Source: Lamellibrachia satsuma (Eukaryota > Annelida > Polychaeta > Sabellida > Siboglinidae). From it: 64,000 nt of DNA. A program made the translations under genes and the position numbers. Location: positions 3,823,501 to 3,887,500 of the forward strand of contig BSQZ01000034.1 in NCBI GenBank assembly GCA_033239005.1, in the 5' to 3' direction. Positions 21,310 to 34,600 of the stretch are shown here, piece by piece; position 1 is the first letter of the stretch, and every line of letters begins with the position of its first letter. Under the pieces are notes generated by a model. It did no database searches, was not told the DNA's origin, and was given only the letters and a program-made list of their open reading frames with translations.

Positions 21310-21695
21310 TGTGTCAGCTCAGGCAACACTGCAGTTACTTCAGGGGGTCATCTCAAGCAACACCGCAGTTACTTCAGGGGGTCATCTCAAGCAACACTGC
21401 AGTTACTTCAGGGGGTCATCTCAAGCAACACTGCAGTTACTTCAAGGGGTCATCTCAAGCAACACTGCAGTTACTTCAGGGAGTCATCTCAAGCAACACC
21501 GCAGTTACTTCAGGGAGTCATCTCAAGCAACACTGCAGTTACTTCAGGGGGTCATCTCAAGCAACACCGCAGTTACTTCAGGGAGTCATCTCAAGCAACA
21601 CTGCAGTTACTTCAGGGGGTCATCTCAAGCAACACCGCAGTTACTTCGGGGGTCATCTCAAGCAACACTGCAGTTACTTCAGGGGTCAGCTCAGA
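21310..21695 (+). repeat. 33-34-bp minisatellite, ~11 copies
   Basis: Unit AGCAACACTGCAGTTACTTC AGGGGGTCATCTCA with C/T and G/A variants; the last units lose one base. Confidence 0.95.
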
Positions 21696-21867
21696 CTGTC
21701 TGTGTTCGATATTTAAAAATTATTTCATTGGGGGATTAGCAGGCATTTCCCTTAGCATTGTACATCTGTGTACTTTTCAAAAAAACATTTAGTTTTCCAA
21801 TCAGTTTATATGATGGTGAAAGAGGCACAAAATCACATTCTGCTGCAATATTGTTAGCATGTGATCG

Positions 21868-21925
21868 ACACAGCACGAAGACAAGGATATTTTCATGGGT
21901 ATGTACCCATGGGTCGATATACCGT
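21868..21925 (+). repeat. Dispersed repeat, inverted copy at 26475-26535
   Basis: CACAGCACGAAGACAAGGAT and CCCATGGGTCGATATACC occur here and, reverse-complemented, in intron 6 of the tetraspanin gene. Confidence 0.7.
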
Positions 21926-22006
21926 ATTCAGCCTATTAAGCGTACATGCCCTAATTAGCGTACACCACCTTTTTTAATCGGCAGGATCCATAATTATTGT
22001 AATTTC

Positions 22007-22082
22007 ACTAGTGTAGAACAACTGAAGTGTCGCCATCTGGTGTTAAACAGTTGGCATCACTTTTCAGTTATTCTACACTAGT
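22007..22082. repeat. Imperfect inverted repeat, ~20-bp arms
   Basis: ACTAGTGTAGAACAACTGAA and TTCAGTTATTCTACACTAGT flank a GCCATCTGGTG core. Confidence 0.65.
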
Positions 22083-22099
22083 CACCAAATGACACTATT

Positions 22100-23095
22100 A
22101 GTGCTAAACAGTTACCTTATTGTCTAGAGAAACACGTTTATAAGAACAGATTCCATGACACAATTTTTGTCAAGCGTACTGTGCGCTTACTAGGTTGAAT
22201 ACGGTAATTCAAAGTGTCCTATAAGAGGGTCTGAAGTTAATCGGTTTCGTGTAGCATCAAGCATAGATGTTTTGCGATGGCCCCTTGTGGTGCAGTGGTG
22301 CATGTTATGTAGTGCAGTGGTGATAATGAGTGGTGCCAAGTATGCATACTTGTTCTCCTCTTGGAAAATGATTAAACACAGAAAGGTATTGTCATTATTG
22401 TAAACTTTATTTCTACGATTGCAACAATATTTGGCGTAATGATTTACTGTAACAAGGACAGGTCACATGACCAGGTAATGTCCTTTGTAAATGATAATAA
22501 TACATCATTAGGGACAATATCAAAACATCAATGTTTTGATATTATCCCTTAACAAAATAAGTTTTTCAGTGTAAGATTGTGCAAGACATTTAACAAGATT
22601 TTTAATCTGTGATATGAGTGACAACAGCAGGTGTAATGTGAATAAGCAGATCTTAAAATAATGTGCATGATACCAATACCAGTTATACTACAAAAACGTG
22701 CAAAAATAATTTATTGTATACAAGTTGAGTATTGTATTCCTGTAACACTCACAGTTACTGTAATCCCCTGTGTGGGGGCGCCATGTTCTATCTCTAACAC
22801 CTGAACATAAGTGTTAACATAAGTGTTAACACTGATGGTAAACAAACTGTGGTTTCAAATCTCTTCAACCAATTTTTTTTAGCTGTAGTAGCTTTAACAT
22901 CAGAGAACTCACAACAAATTAAACTACTGGATCCAGGGTAACCAAGACAGTCTCCCGGACTAGGAGATCTAGGCACAGCAAGCGAAGTCATAAAACACTT
23001 CCTGTTAAAGTTTGGCAAACTGCGGACCATAATCTATTTTTGTACAACGATTTTAATTGGTTAACCGAGACGGAGCTAGTTGGGGGTTTTGGGAT
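22100..23095. other. Intergenic, no gene seen
   Basis: Holds a 19-bp inverted repeat with a 2-bp loop at 22510-22549 (AGGGACAATATCAAAACAT) but no supported coding frame. Confidence 0.5.
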
Positions 23096-23180
23096 AATTA
23101 AAACTAAAACGTCATACTGCTTTAATTAAAACTAAAACATCATACTGCTTTAATTAAAACTAAAACGTCATACTGCTTTA
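23096..23180 (+). repeat. ~28-bp repeat, 3 copies
   Basis: AATTAAAACTAAAACGTCAT ACTGCTTT repeated three times. Confidence 0.85.
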
Positions 23181-23455
23181 ATCTTCATATTTACTATCAG
23201 AAATTTAATGGGCCAACAAATCATCCAATGAAAAATTTTATATTTCACTTATGAAGATTGACCGGTCTGTAAATAACTGCTGTAAAGCGATCTTTATATG
23301 TTGCAAAACTAGCATATTTATTTAATCTTCAAATCATGTATTTTCGATGATAGTAAGACATGAAAGATCACAATGAAATACGTTTAGAATATTATTTTGA
23401 CACAATAAAGATGTTATAGATACTAATAAATAAAAAAAATTTCCGTTCAATTAAC

Positions 23456-23585
23456 CAATGAGAACTGTTGTACAGGCCCTCCAATGAGAACTGTTGTACA
23501 GGCCCTCCAATGAGAACTGTTGTACAGGCCCTCCATTGAGAACTGTTGTACAGGCCCTCCAATGAGAACTGCTGTACAGGTCCTG
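23456..23585 (+). repeat. 26-bp repeat, 5 copies
   Basis: CAATGAGAACTGTTGTACAG GCCCTC repeated. Confidence 0.9.
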
Positions 23586-23649
23586 TAATCAGGCGCAGTA
23601 ATTAAAGCTATTAAATACTTGGCAACTCTTGTTGGCAATTTCATGTAGC

Positions 23650-25590
23650 ATCAATACATTGCTGCTACATGAAATGTAGCAGCAATTGAATACTGTTCGT
23701 GATCCATAACATACCAGCACAACTGTAAGCTCTTGGGTGCTTTGTAAATATAAGTTTCAATAAAAAAAATTTATGAGGGTGGGTCGCCAAGGGTCCACTT
23801 TCATTATAAAAAATTTGGAATGGTATTTTTGTGGAGTTTTTCCTGGTTGAAATGTTTTAATAACTGACTTTCCATTCACTGCACTGGGATTTTTTATATG
23901 GGTTGAGTGGTGTTTTTGGGTTATTGGAATTTATTATATTTACAAATCCCCTTAGCACATGTGATAAAATGACAAGTAAAATACCCCTGACTATAGCAAC
24001 AAATATCTTTTTCCATCAGTTTGTAGAACAAGACACAAAAAGTCTATTAATTATTCAAACAAGACACATTGACACAACAAAAAAGTACATTGACACAAAT
24101 TCTACAAGGAAGACATATTACATGCATCATTAGTTATCTAAGCATCATTAGTTAATTATTAGTTATCTAAAATTTATCAATGGTTAGTTATTTACATTTT
24201 CGCAGAAGGGCACAGCCCCATAAGTGGGTACCACGGCAGTCGGCACGACTGACAAATACAAAACTCTATCATATTTTATTTACAACAACAAGTTATTTTT
24301 ACTTACAATGAAAACAGCCTTTGTAGCTATGAAACCAATGCCAGTGACATGAGGCCGATTCCAATGGCAACAGGTTATCCAAGAGCAAAACACAAGCTTT
24401 GGTGATACAAAAATATCTTTCGTGATATAAAAATGACATCAAAAGTAATGAATATGTTTGGAAGATGCGACCCTGTAGACGGTTACCTTTGAAAGAAGTA
24501 TCAGAAAAACATCTGACTAATGCTGTCAGTTATATCTGGGATTTGTTACAGTAAACAAGCATTCTCATCTCGCAACGTAGGTCCACACTGATATGTGACC
24601 AATTGCTGAAGTACAATATGTTGTTATTAACAAGAAGGATCTGTAATGACCCACTCCATTCTTATACCCTCTACCATCATACTCTGGAGAGACGACCCCC
24701 ATGCAACTATCACTGGATAACTAACAACAGGCCTGTGACCATCTCGTTACCTGTGATATTGTCATTACCTCTGGTGGATCGACCCCTACAAACGTGGATC
24801 TGTACTTTGTCCCACTTACTGAACCAACCAATCAGATGTGTCACTACGAAAACACTAGATTGGGCAACTAAGTTACTGGCTTTAAATCACAAATACATGG
24901 AATATTATGTTGTTAAGCAACACAATATGATACTTTGAACTTGTTACATCTAATTGAACATGTCGATGAAACAGTTTATTTGGTGTAAACAAATAAAGTT
25001 TTTGTTTTTTGGTTGCGTCGGCGGGTTTGCTGCCTAGGGAATCGAAATACAAATAGCATCCGAGTTATCCACCAGGGGCTGATGTATACAGGTAACCTGG
25101 ATGACACGAGGATGTCTGCGAGAGATTTCCCATATTGCTGGTGGTTTCTATGCAATCTTACAACATTCCCGATAGAAAAATATGACAATGACAACACACA
25201 TCGTAAAATAGAGAAGATTTATGACACAAATGGAATTAAAGATGCAAAGTCTGATTATTTTTATTGTAAAATAATTTTACGTAGTATAAACTATATCTAT
25301 CTTTATAACATCTTGACCGAAATGTGTTTTAATGTTATCTGTTTAATTTGAAAGTTTTAATTCAAATGTCATGTTTTCATTGCCTGCTAAATAGTAAGGT
25401 CGACATTCATAAACCGATAATGGTCAAATTATAAACAATTTTGGTTTTTTTAAAACACATTTGGATGGTTAAGATGTTGGAATATAGTTGATACTACATA
25501 ACATGATTTTACTGTAAAAATGATCAAAGTTGTACCTTTAAGGTGGAATTAAACAAACATGAACATTGCAGGATTCCATGCGAAAAACTC
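23650..25590. other. Region 3' of the tetraspanin stop
   Basis: Probably 3'UTR and flank of the minus-strand tetraspanin gene. Minus-strand AATAAA occurs at 25260-25265, about 330 bp after the stop. Open frames here (for example 24603-24938) have no recognisable domain. Confidence 0.45.
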
Positions 25591-25665
25591 TTAGGCAATG
25601 TTTGACGATTCCTTTGTGTCTTCGATCTGGTTACACAGAATTCGTGCGAGGAAGATCCCCATCAG
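25591..25665 (-). CDS. Tetraspanin exon 7, residues 264-287 and stop
   Basis: LMGIFLARILCNQIEDTKES then SNIA-stop: end of TM4 and a short tail with a juxtamembrane Cys that may be palmitoylated. Acceptor TTTTCCAG. Confidence 0.93.
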   Translation of the reverse strand: MMGIFLARILCNQIEDTKESSNIA

Positions 25666-28600
25666 CTGGAAAATAAACCAAACTATCTAGATTCATTCAT
25701 CATAGGCAGGACATGATGTAAATGATGTAAATGATGTAAATGACACCAACGACGATTTATTCAACTGACATCCTTGAAATGTTATGACAATAATTATTTC
25801 CTGCAACTGGTCGTTTTATTCAACTTATTTATTAGTCTAATTCAGGTGGCAATTTAACTTGATTCATTTTATATAATTATCATTTAAATTATTCACAACA
25901 TTTATTCAACTGACATGATGACTTCACTTATCCTTTTGAAATATTTTAATTGTATGCATGTATACCTGGTGTATATAATTTGATGAAGTCGTGCTGGGAA
26001 AATAGCAAAAACACACAGATTACTGACAAAATTACATTGTCGTGAAAAAAGGACTGCTTTTGGTTACAATAATTGAACATAATGTAACTCAATTTTTCTT
26101 TAAAAATGGCAGCAAAACTGATTATGAGAAAATATCATCCGATGTGCTAAATACTTAATATTACATAATCCATGTTGAATCTCAGCCAACACTGGCAAGC
26201 TTGAGTTATAATTTTAGATTTGCCATGTTATTTTGGTAATAAATATTCCATGAGTACCCCCCCGGGCAGCTTTGCTGTCATATTTACAGAAAACTTTACA
26301 AATTCATAAATCTTTCGAAAATAAGGGCCCTGATGAAATGCCAAGTGATTTCAAGTGAAAAGTGAATTATATATATAATATATATATAATGTATGTAATA
26401 TTAAATGATATCTAAAAGTAACAGATTTTTTACTTAGCAATCGTAAAATATTAATTAATAACTTAATAGGTCGACTATGGTATATCGACCCATGGATGCA
26501 TATCCAAGAAAATATCCTTGTCTTCGTGCTGTGACATCTAAAAATATAAGATTTTTTACTTAGCAATATTAGTATTAATTAATTTGACTGACTGAACACA
26601 ATAGTTCGCCCTAAGACCTCGTATTGTTCCCTGTCTCACCTGGGGTATGGCCACAGCGAGGAATATGCCCCCAAAAATGTACAGCTTCTGTTTGACAACA
26701 TCGATGACAGCGTCAACGCAGCCATCCACATAGATCACTTTGTTTGCTGTGCGGTACTGTGTAAAACAAAGGTGGAACAGTCATAATAATAATAGGAATG
26801 TATCTCACGCCTGAACCCACTTTACAAAAAATACTTCATTCATTTCGTGAAAAAATCTAACCTATGATCTAGTATCCACTATAGCATACTAGTTACTAGT
26901 TCATTTGTACAAATTTTTTACTTTGTCTTGGTGAAATACTGGACAAATCATTACATTTTTTGACCAGATCTGATCAATATTTGGCCAAGAAATTGCAAAT
27001 GTGGTCCGGCTCTATATACTATAGTGTAAGGTTATTCAAACCTTTGTATGTTACCTGATCTAATCTTACAATCAGTCAACTTGTTCGATGATTTAAAAAA
27101 GATATTTTTTTATTAAACCTACTGCACATGTTACTTTTCACAAACATTTCATTTTACTGTTCACACACAACATTACTATTCACACACAAAAAATTGAACA
27201 TCAACAAAACTAATTTATTAAATAAATAAAAGACTTCTTTCCTGTTATCTTTACTTACGTCAAACAACTGCTGATCTGCTCCGCACAAAGTGTTTATCAG
27301 CGACGTCTGGCAACAAAACAAACACAAATAAACCAAGTTCATACACAATATTATAACTGCACCATGAACATATTCCAAGTTCATACACACTATTATAACT
27401 GCACCATGAACATATACCAAGTTCATACACAATACTATGAACATATACCAGTAAAACCAATTTGCCTAAAACTGTTTATTTCTTTTAAAAAAGTTACGTG
27501 TGACATTTAACTTTGCAACAGTACAAAAGCTGGCGGAGTGTGTGAGTGTGCACGTACATGAACTAGCTGGTGAGCTTGAGGATACACGAGGAGATGTGTG
27601 TTTCTAAATTCCCTATTTAAGGTAGTTAAGGTGGTTAATGTCAGTTGAATTTTTCATTGTTTTGCTCATAACATGCTAGGAAATATTGAACTGAACGTCG
27701 ACGCCATAAATAATTGTATTTCGCCAATCGATCCTTTAAAAAAACAGCCCTTTGGGAAATCTTCCTGACTTCTCAGAAATGCTGACAATATTTCCATAGT
27801 AACAACCACTTAGAACCAGCGTAAATTCATTCGCTGTGAACGCGTTGAAATGTGACGTTTTTCACTCGTGTTTTACGTATTGTTCACAAAACATAACGGC
27901 CATTTGTAATATTGACATCTTGATAGATGACAACACGTTACAAATGCAGGTTCAAGGGCTTTTGTGGCGGCAAAATTAAGGGGACATGTCAATATTACAA
28001 ATGGCCGTTATGTTTTGTCAACAATACGTAAAACGCGAGTGAAAAACGTCACATTTCAAGCATGATACAGGTTTCTATCTATTTATATGTATTTCATTTA
28101 TTTCTTTGGGGATTTTCTCAAAATAATATAATTTGGCAATTTGTAGCTATTTTTCACATTTGCTAATTTTTGCTCTTGTAGCATAACCTAATAAATGAAA
28201 AACTAAAAATTTCATCTTAAAAACTTGTAACTACTCAAGACAAACATATAATAGCTACCCCAACTACCTTAACCTACTAAGCATACTGTACGCTTAAAAA
28301 ATGTTAACCTCGGAAAATATAACAAAATGTGTTCTGATAAGGAAGAGCCTGTGTCTCAAGATCACAAAACCAGTTCACACCAGATGGCGCCACAAAACCC
28401 ATACTCTTGACCATACGCTTGCTAATGACGTCCACTGAGAAAGCGTGTCACTCCAAGTTGGAAACGCAATATATACACAAGAAGGATATTATAGTCAACC
28501 ACATGCTACACGAAAATTCGGGGAGGGCACATCTCAATGGTAGTGATTGGCAAAATATTAAATTCACATGTGTGATACCACAGCACTGCAAAATCTATTG

Positions 28601-31600
28601 ATACAGGTGGAACTGCTTCTTCCGGAACATTCTGCAGTCGCTGAGAATTGATGTCGGTGGAAAGGAAATTATTGTTATGTTTTTTATGAGATTACTTATT
28701 AAAAAAGGCGGTTGCATACTTATTAGGGTTGTATACTTATTAGGGTTGTATACTCATTAGGGTTGTATACTCATTAGGGTTGTATACTTATTAGGGGTGT
28801 ATATTTATTAGGGTTGTATACTTATTAGGGGTGTATATTTATTAGGGTTGTATACTCATTATGGTTATATACTTATTATGGTTGTATTTTTATTAGGGTT
28901 GTAAACTCTTAGTAGTATTTAGTAGCTACATTAAGGTCCGACTGTCAACAATTTGCACCAATATTAACACCTAAGACGCTGTGAACCCTTACATGCCTAC
29001 CTCCATGTTGTCTGGGTTACGGCAGCAGGAATAGGGAACCGCACACCTCTCAATACTTGGGTTTGTACTCGGGTTCTTGGGATTGCACATAAAGTATTCA
29101 TTGTTCGTCCAGTCCCTGTAGCCATTGGAGCTCACTCCGCAGCAGTTCACCTACGTTTATTAAAAAAACCACAAAGTTAGAACTGAAGAACAAATCATGC
29201 TTGTCATTAGATCAGGGTAACTTGCAAAAACGTGAACAGTGAATGAATTACGCCGTATAGAGCTGGAACACGTTCACCCTTTTTCACACAATTTTTTTGA
29301 CTGGATCCAGTCAAAAATAATTCAACAGTTTGTCCGATGTTTTCACCAAAACCAAATTCGTATGAATTCCCACACCATAGATCATACTAGGTTGGTTATA
29401 TTTTTGTGTGAAATGAAATAACCATGAAAAATTTATTAAGATAACATAATAAAATGTGTTTACTTGTATAAAACACTGAATATTACATCTTGGAATACTT
29501 TTTTCTTTTTAAACATAAAGCACCACAGAATACGCACACAATTTTACATGACATTTCTTTGATGATTTTAACATGATCCTCCTATTAAACCGACTGTGCA
29601 TACTACTTAAAGTGAAACCAAAGGCATTGTTTTTGGCCTTTGTACCTATAAGAGTGCCTAGAAGTAACCATTAGCAACTATAATCAAGAATATCACGCAA
29701 GTGGTTTCCTGGGAAACTGCTCTAAAAGTGCGAAATTCTGGTCTAATGTTATTTTTCGTGGAGGCTGACATATTCATCAGTGTTTGCAATTTCAACCAAC
29801 CAGCGACGAGCAGCCCCTTAACCCCAATGTGGCTGTGACGTGTGCATATCGGGTGTATTTTTAACGTAGTTGAGATGTAGTTACATTTTTATTTGCTTTT
29901 ATATTGGATTTACACGTAGCAAAACTCTTACAATGCTGTACTGTGCAGCATTTGGATGTAAACATGATTCAACGAAGTAAAGAGAGTTCTCTTTTTTATT
30001 TCCTCTGGATAAACAGGCATTATTGAAGCAATGAATTCACAATTGCGGACGGGCTGGTTGGAAGCCCACGCGATATGGTACACTTTGTTCAGCCCATTTT
30101 GAAGAGTCGTGTTTTGAAGTTGATATATTTCCATCAACTAATGGGTCAAGGTTCTGCAAAATGTCGGCGAAGGAGAACGTTAAAGCCTGAAGCGGCACCA
30201 ACAATCTTCGAGCATGTACCTCTGCACAAGGCTTCGACACAATGCAAACACTTGACTAAGAGAACTGTCAAATCGGAACACGAGGCGGTTAGTAAACAAT
30301 GAATGAATGGACTATCTTGCCAAATAAGTTGATTTTAGATGCAAACAGCTTGTCCAAACTCATTGCCAAGTATGTCACTAAAATCGTCTAAGTCTACGAT
30401 CAGGCGTTTAAAGTTGGAATTGTGGGAAACACATTCAGCACTCTTGACATAGGATTCAGAACAAATATGGCGCTGCCCACACAAAAAAGATGTTTGGTGT
30501 TCAACGAGGTATGTTTAGTTAACCACTTGCGTGATATTCTTGATTATAGTCACAAATGGCTAGTTTTCAAATGCTCTTATAGGTTCAAAGGCCCCAAAAC
30601 GCCTTTGGTTTCACTTTAAGCTATTCACACACTACAGATCCAAACATCGACGAACCTGATTTGTGATGGGCTAAATGAACTGCGAAAGTAACTTTAAAAC
30701 GCCATCAATGATGGCAAGAAATCTCAAGAAGACAAACTTTTCGCCACCGTCAGTTCTTACCGTCTTCTGTACCCAGTCCATCATGTTTTGTAGATCTATG
30801 TCGTCACGGTAACGAACTATGGCCTCTTCTTTGAGAACTTGTGTAAGCTTGGCCTTGACCTCGGCGGAGAAGATGAAGGCTAGGAGGGCGCAGATGAGTT
30901 CGAGCAGAAAGAGGACGGAGAGGGTGTAGGAGAACTGAAACACGTAAGGTGTCGATGCATCATTTCTCTAAGTCCAAAAAACGAACAGCATTACTGGTCG
31001 GTGGTGGTTTGGTCATCCCACGTTTTGTGGAACAAGCGAATATCAGCAACAGTGGCGCCACCTAAAGAGTGAAATGGACATTGATCCATTAACTATACAC
31101 ATTATTTAAAAACTGGTTTTTTTACAATTGTTTTAAACGGTGAATACAGGCATTTATTTATGATTCCTGGTGCTTCCTGTGGTTTCTGTTTTAATATATT
31201 TTTATTTTAAATTTTAACGTTTGAATAAACTGATGAATAAATAATTAAAGCTCTTGTTATGATTTATATTCATGGTTGCCTATGGACAGGAGGCCAGTGG
31301 CACTTGACTTGACTTTTTGATTGGCAATATGCGTGTAATCGTACGTCCGACACCACATATTGGGGGGAGGGGGTGAAAGAGGTTGGTGTGGTCTGAACAA
31401 ATACTGAACACACTATATAGTTTTTAGCACTATGAAAACTTATGCGACGACCCCTAAGTGACAACGTGATAACTAGGACATCAATCCATCACATCAGGTG
31501 GAACTATAGCAAAGATAAAGATGGGGACAGGTCACTATTCTTTTATGTTTGCTCCCTATTTAGCAACGCATTTATATGACTATATGATGGCCTCATGGTT

Positions 31601-34600
31601 GGTCAAATACACATACACTCTACTTTTAAATATACTTCATCCCTATATGGTTCTTCCTCAATTTGATTTATTGCTTGCCTCGTTTAAGAAATTTCAGACT
31701 AATGTCATGATAAATTTAATCTATAGTATCCACTACGACAAGCTGGCTCGTTAGTGCAAATGTTTTATTTAATTTTGATGAAGTCATCAGACAAACCGTT
31801 AATTATTTTGACAGGATCTGGTCAAAATTTGGCAATAAAAGGGCAAAAGTGGTCCAGCTCTATATACAATGACAAAAGGTTATTGACACTTTCACAAGTG
31901 ACCTGATCCAACAATCAATGTCAACTGTTTAGATAATTCACAGGGCAACATTCAAACATGCTATATCAGAAGGGCTAAATACATAATTGAACCTGTTAAT
32001 TAGATATAATTTTTTTTAAATGCTATGTTTTTATAGAATAAATGGTTATGTTAGGTATGCATTAAATAAAATGTTCATGTTCAAACAGGTCAAATACACC
32101 AAATAAACATTGCTGTATTTGACCAAACAAAGACCTACCATAGATCTATCAACAATACCGTAATTTCTCGTGTATAATATGCCTCCAATACGCACTGTGA
32201 CTTTTTGCTCAAATCTGATAGAATTTCTATATTACCACGTATAATACGTACCTCAACCTTTAGCATCAACCCCCATTTCCCCACTTCTAACTGTTTGATT
32301 GAGGCACAGTTTAGAGCGTCCTGGTGTACCTTTTCGGTCAAACTAGCACCGCATAGCACCAGCGTCTTTTGCCGTGTGTGTAAGCAGGTTATATTATTAC
32401 TCTCAGGCGTTACTGGACCGAAAAATTTGCACAAAATCACAACATTTGTAATGATGTTGAATGACAGAATGAATGCACTGGCAGGAAGCACGAGGTAAAA
32501 ATGTTGTTTAGCAGCATAATTAATTTAGGCCAATCTATAGTTCCTGATGACCATGTATTTGGTCCGAAAATTTTTTTTTTAGCTTTGTTACCACGTATAA
32601 CACACGCCTGGGCTTTTGGCACAAAATGAAGGGGGAATGCGTATTATACATGGAAAATTACGGTACTTACAATTTTAAGCAGTGTGACATTCTCTCGCAG
32701 TGCCCCCAAGCAGCCGGCAAAGGAGAGACAGAAGACGACAATTCCGAGGATGATCATGACAATTGTGAGGTCAAAGACGATCTGGTAGAAGTCAAAGTCC
32801 TCATGGTACACTGTCCCATCGCCATACCGCTGCTTCTCGCTGAACCCCCATGACCCTACCCCAATCAACACCACTCCAAGAAACTGAAACAAACAAAAAC
32901 ATGGCAAATGGTTATGGGGTGATTAGAGGTTTGCGTTCTTCCTTGTTACTCCCTTTATAAAGGGGTGAGGCTAGTTCTCGCACTGCTGCACCACCCCGAC
33001 TGTTATGCCTTTCCACTTCTGGCAAGCTTTGTACATTTTTATGTAAAAAATTCCAATAAATTTGTTATGTGGGTGAGTGGGGGTTGGGTGGTTGGGTGAA
33101 GGGTCCAAATGGATCATCATAAACAAAATTGGAAAGGGAATTTTTTAAGTTTCTTCCCAACTGAAATTTAGCAATAATCAGTTTTCCATTAACAGCACTG
33201 GCAATGATTGTTCAATGCCTCAAATTGTCCTTGTTCTGTTGGAACAGGTGCAGATGCCATATGGATGTATTTTGTATTTTTCGAGCAGACAAATTCTGCC
33301 AGAAAAGACTCAACCCTTTAAACTAAACTTAAACAGCCAACATGAATGTACGAGTATGTGTGAGATTACAGTTAGACGGGGGAGTGGCTATGTGGGGACT
33401 AGAGGCAGCTAGGATGGACTAGGCAATTAAGTCTAGTCTGAAATGCCATAAATTACCTTGGATTTTGCATAGTTCTTAGCATAAATCCCAATGCAACTTG
33501 CCTTGTCTTTACTAGTGTGGACACGACGGATTTATCATTGTATAAATACAGTCATGTCTCATTTATTCGTTCTTCGGTAATCCGGTTTTTCAGTAATCCA
33601 CAAGCTTTTGTGTAGGAACAATCTCAATAAACTGTAAAATGCTTCATTAATCCTTTATTTCATGTTTCCATTTCCACACACCGTATTGGGGAACCACTGG
33701 TCGGATAACACTATAATATGATTCACTTAACGGGTTTGTTATTTACTATTCCAGACTTCAATTGTCAGATGCACTAAATCAGGCAAGTAACAGTTTCACT
33801 TAATTACTTTTACATCACAGAGCTCTACATTGTTTGTTCTTTGTTCACAGTGCTGTGCATTACTGGAGTTCAATAAAATAATCAAACAACAGAAATGTCA
33901 TGATATATTATACATATATTTCCGACAGTTAAGCATAGGACATTTCACTAATCCAGACTGTTAATTCAGCCATAACCACTGGGGACCAAAGTATACGGAA
34001 CAACAACACACACCTAGTATAATTTGCGACAAATGGCAGTCTTGCTACTGGAGTGCGTTAACTTCTCAAATACACTCAAAGACCATTATTCGTGAAGTGT
34101 CCATTGTGTTTACTATCGTCTATTTAAGATTCTGCTTATAAACAGTTTACCACACATCAAAGGCTGCCTAAGTGGCTCCATACAGCGAACAAGATGCTGC
34201 CTTTGTGAGCTTAAAACCAACATTGTAATGTGTAATTGACAAAGAACTGAGACCCACATCTTGAAGTGGCAGCTTTATTATGCATTCAAGCATTGCTGTC
34301 GTGCACTGTAATCTCATTGTATGACAGGTTGTGCAAGTTATACAACTGGGTTTGAAGACGTAAACATTTTCACAAAAGATTCAGTCTTGTCCAGCAACTA
34401 GGTATGAGTAATTGGTGGCATTTACACGGATTTCGTAAGCATCATTCGCATGAAAATAGCAATTTCTCACCAACATGCCATGATTAGCCAATGTCCAATT
34501 TGACTTACCAACCAGTGGTCGGTGAATAGAATGGGTTCAGTTTAACATAAATTTTTCCATGTATACATGTTTGATATGATTAATCTAATGAGGTTATTGT

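Noticed and set aside
21197..21739. Frames of 135-180 codons with SSNTAVTSG repeats
   Set aside because: Intergenic 33-34-bp minisatellite; no start context or domain.
24603..24938. 111-codon plus-strand frame as a gene
   Set aside because: No domain, no splice or start support, and it lies opposite the likely tetraspanin 3'UTR.
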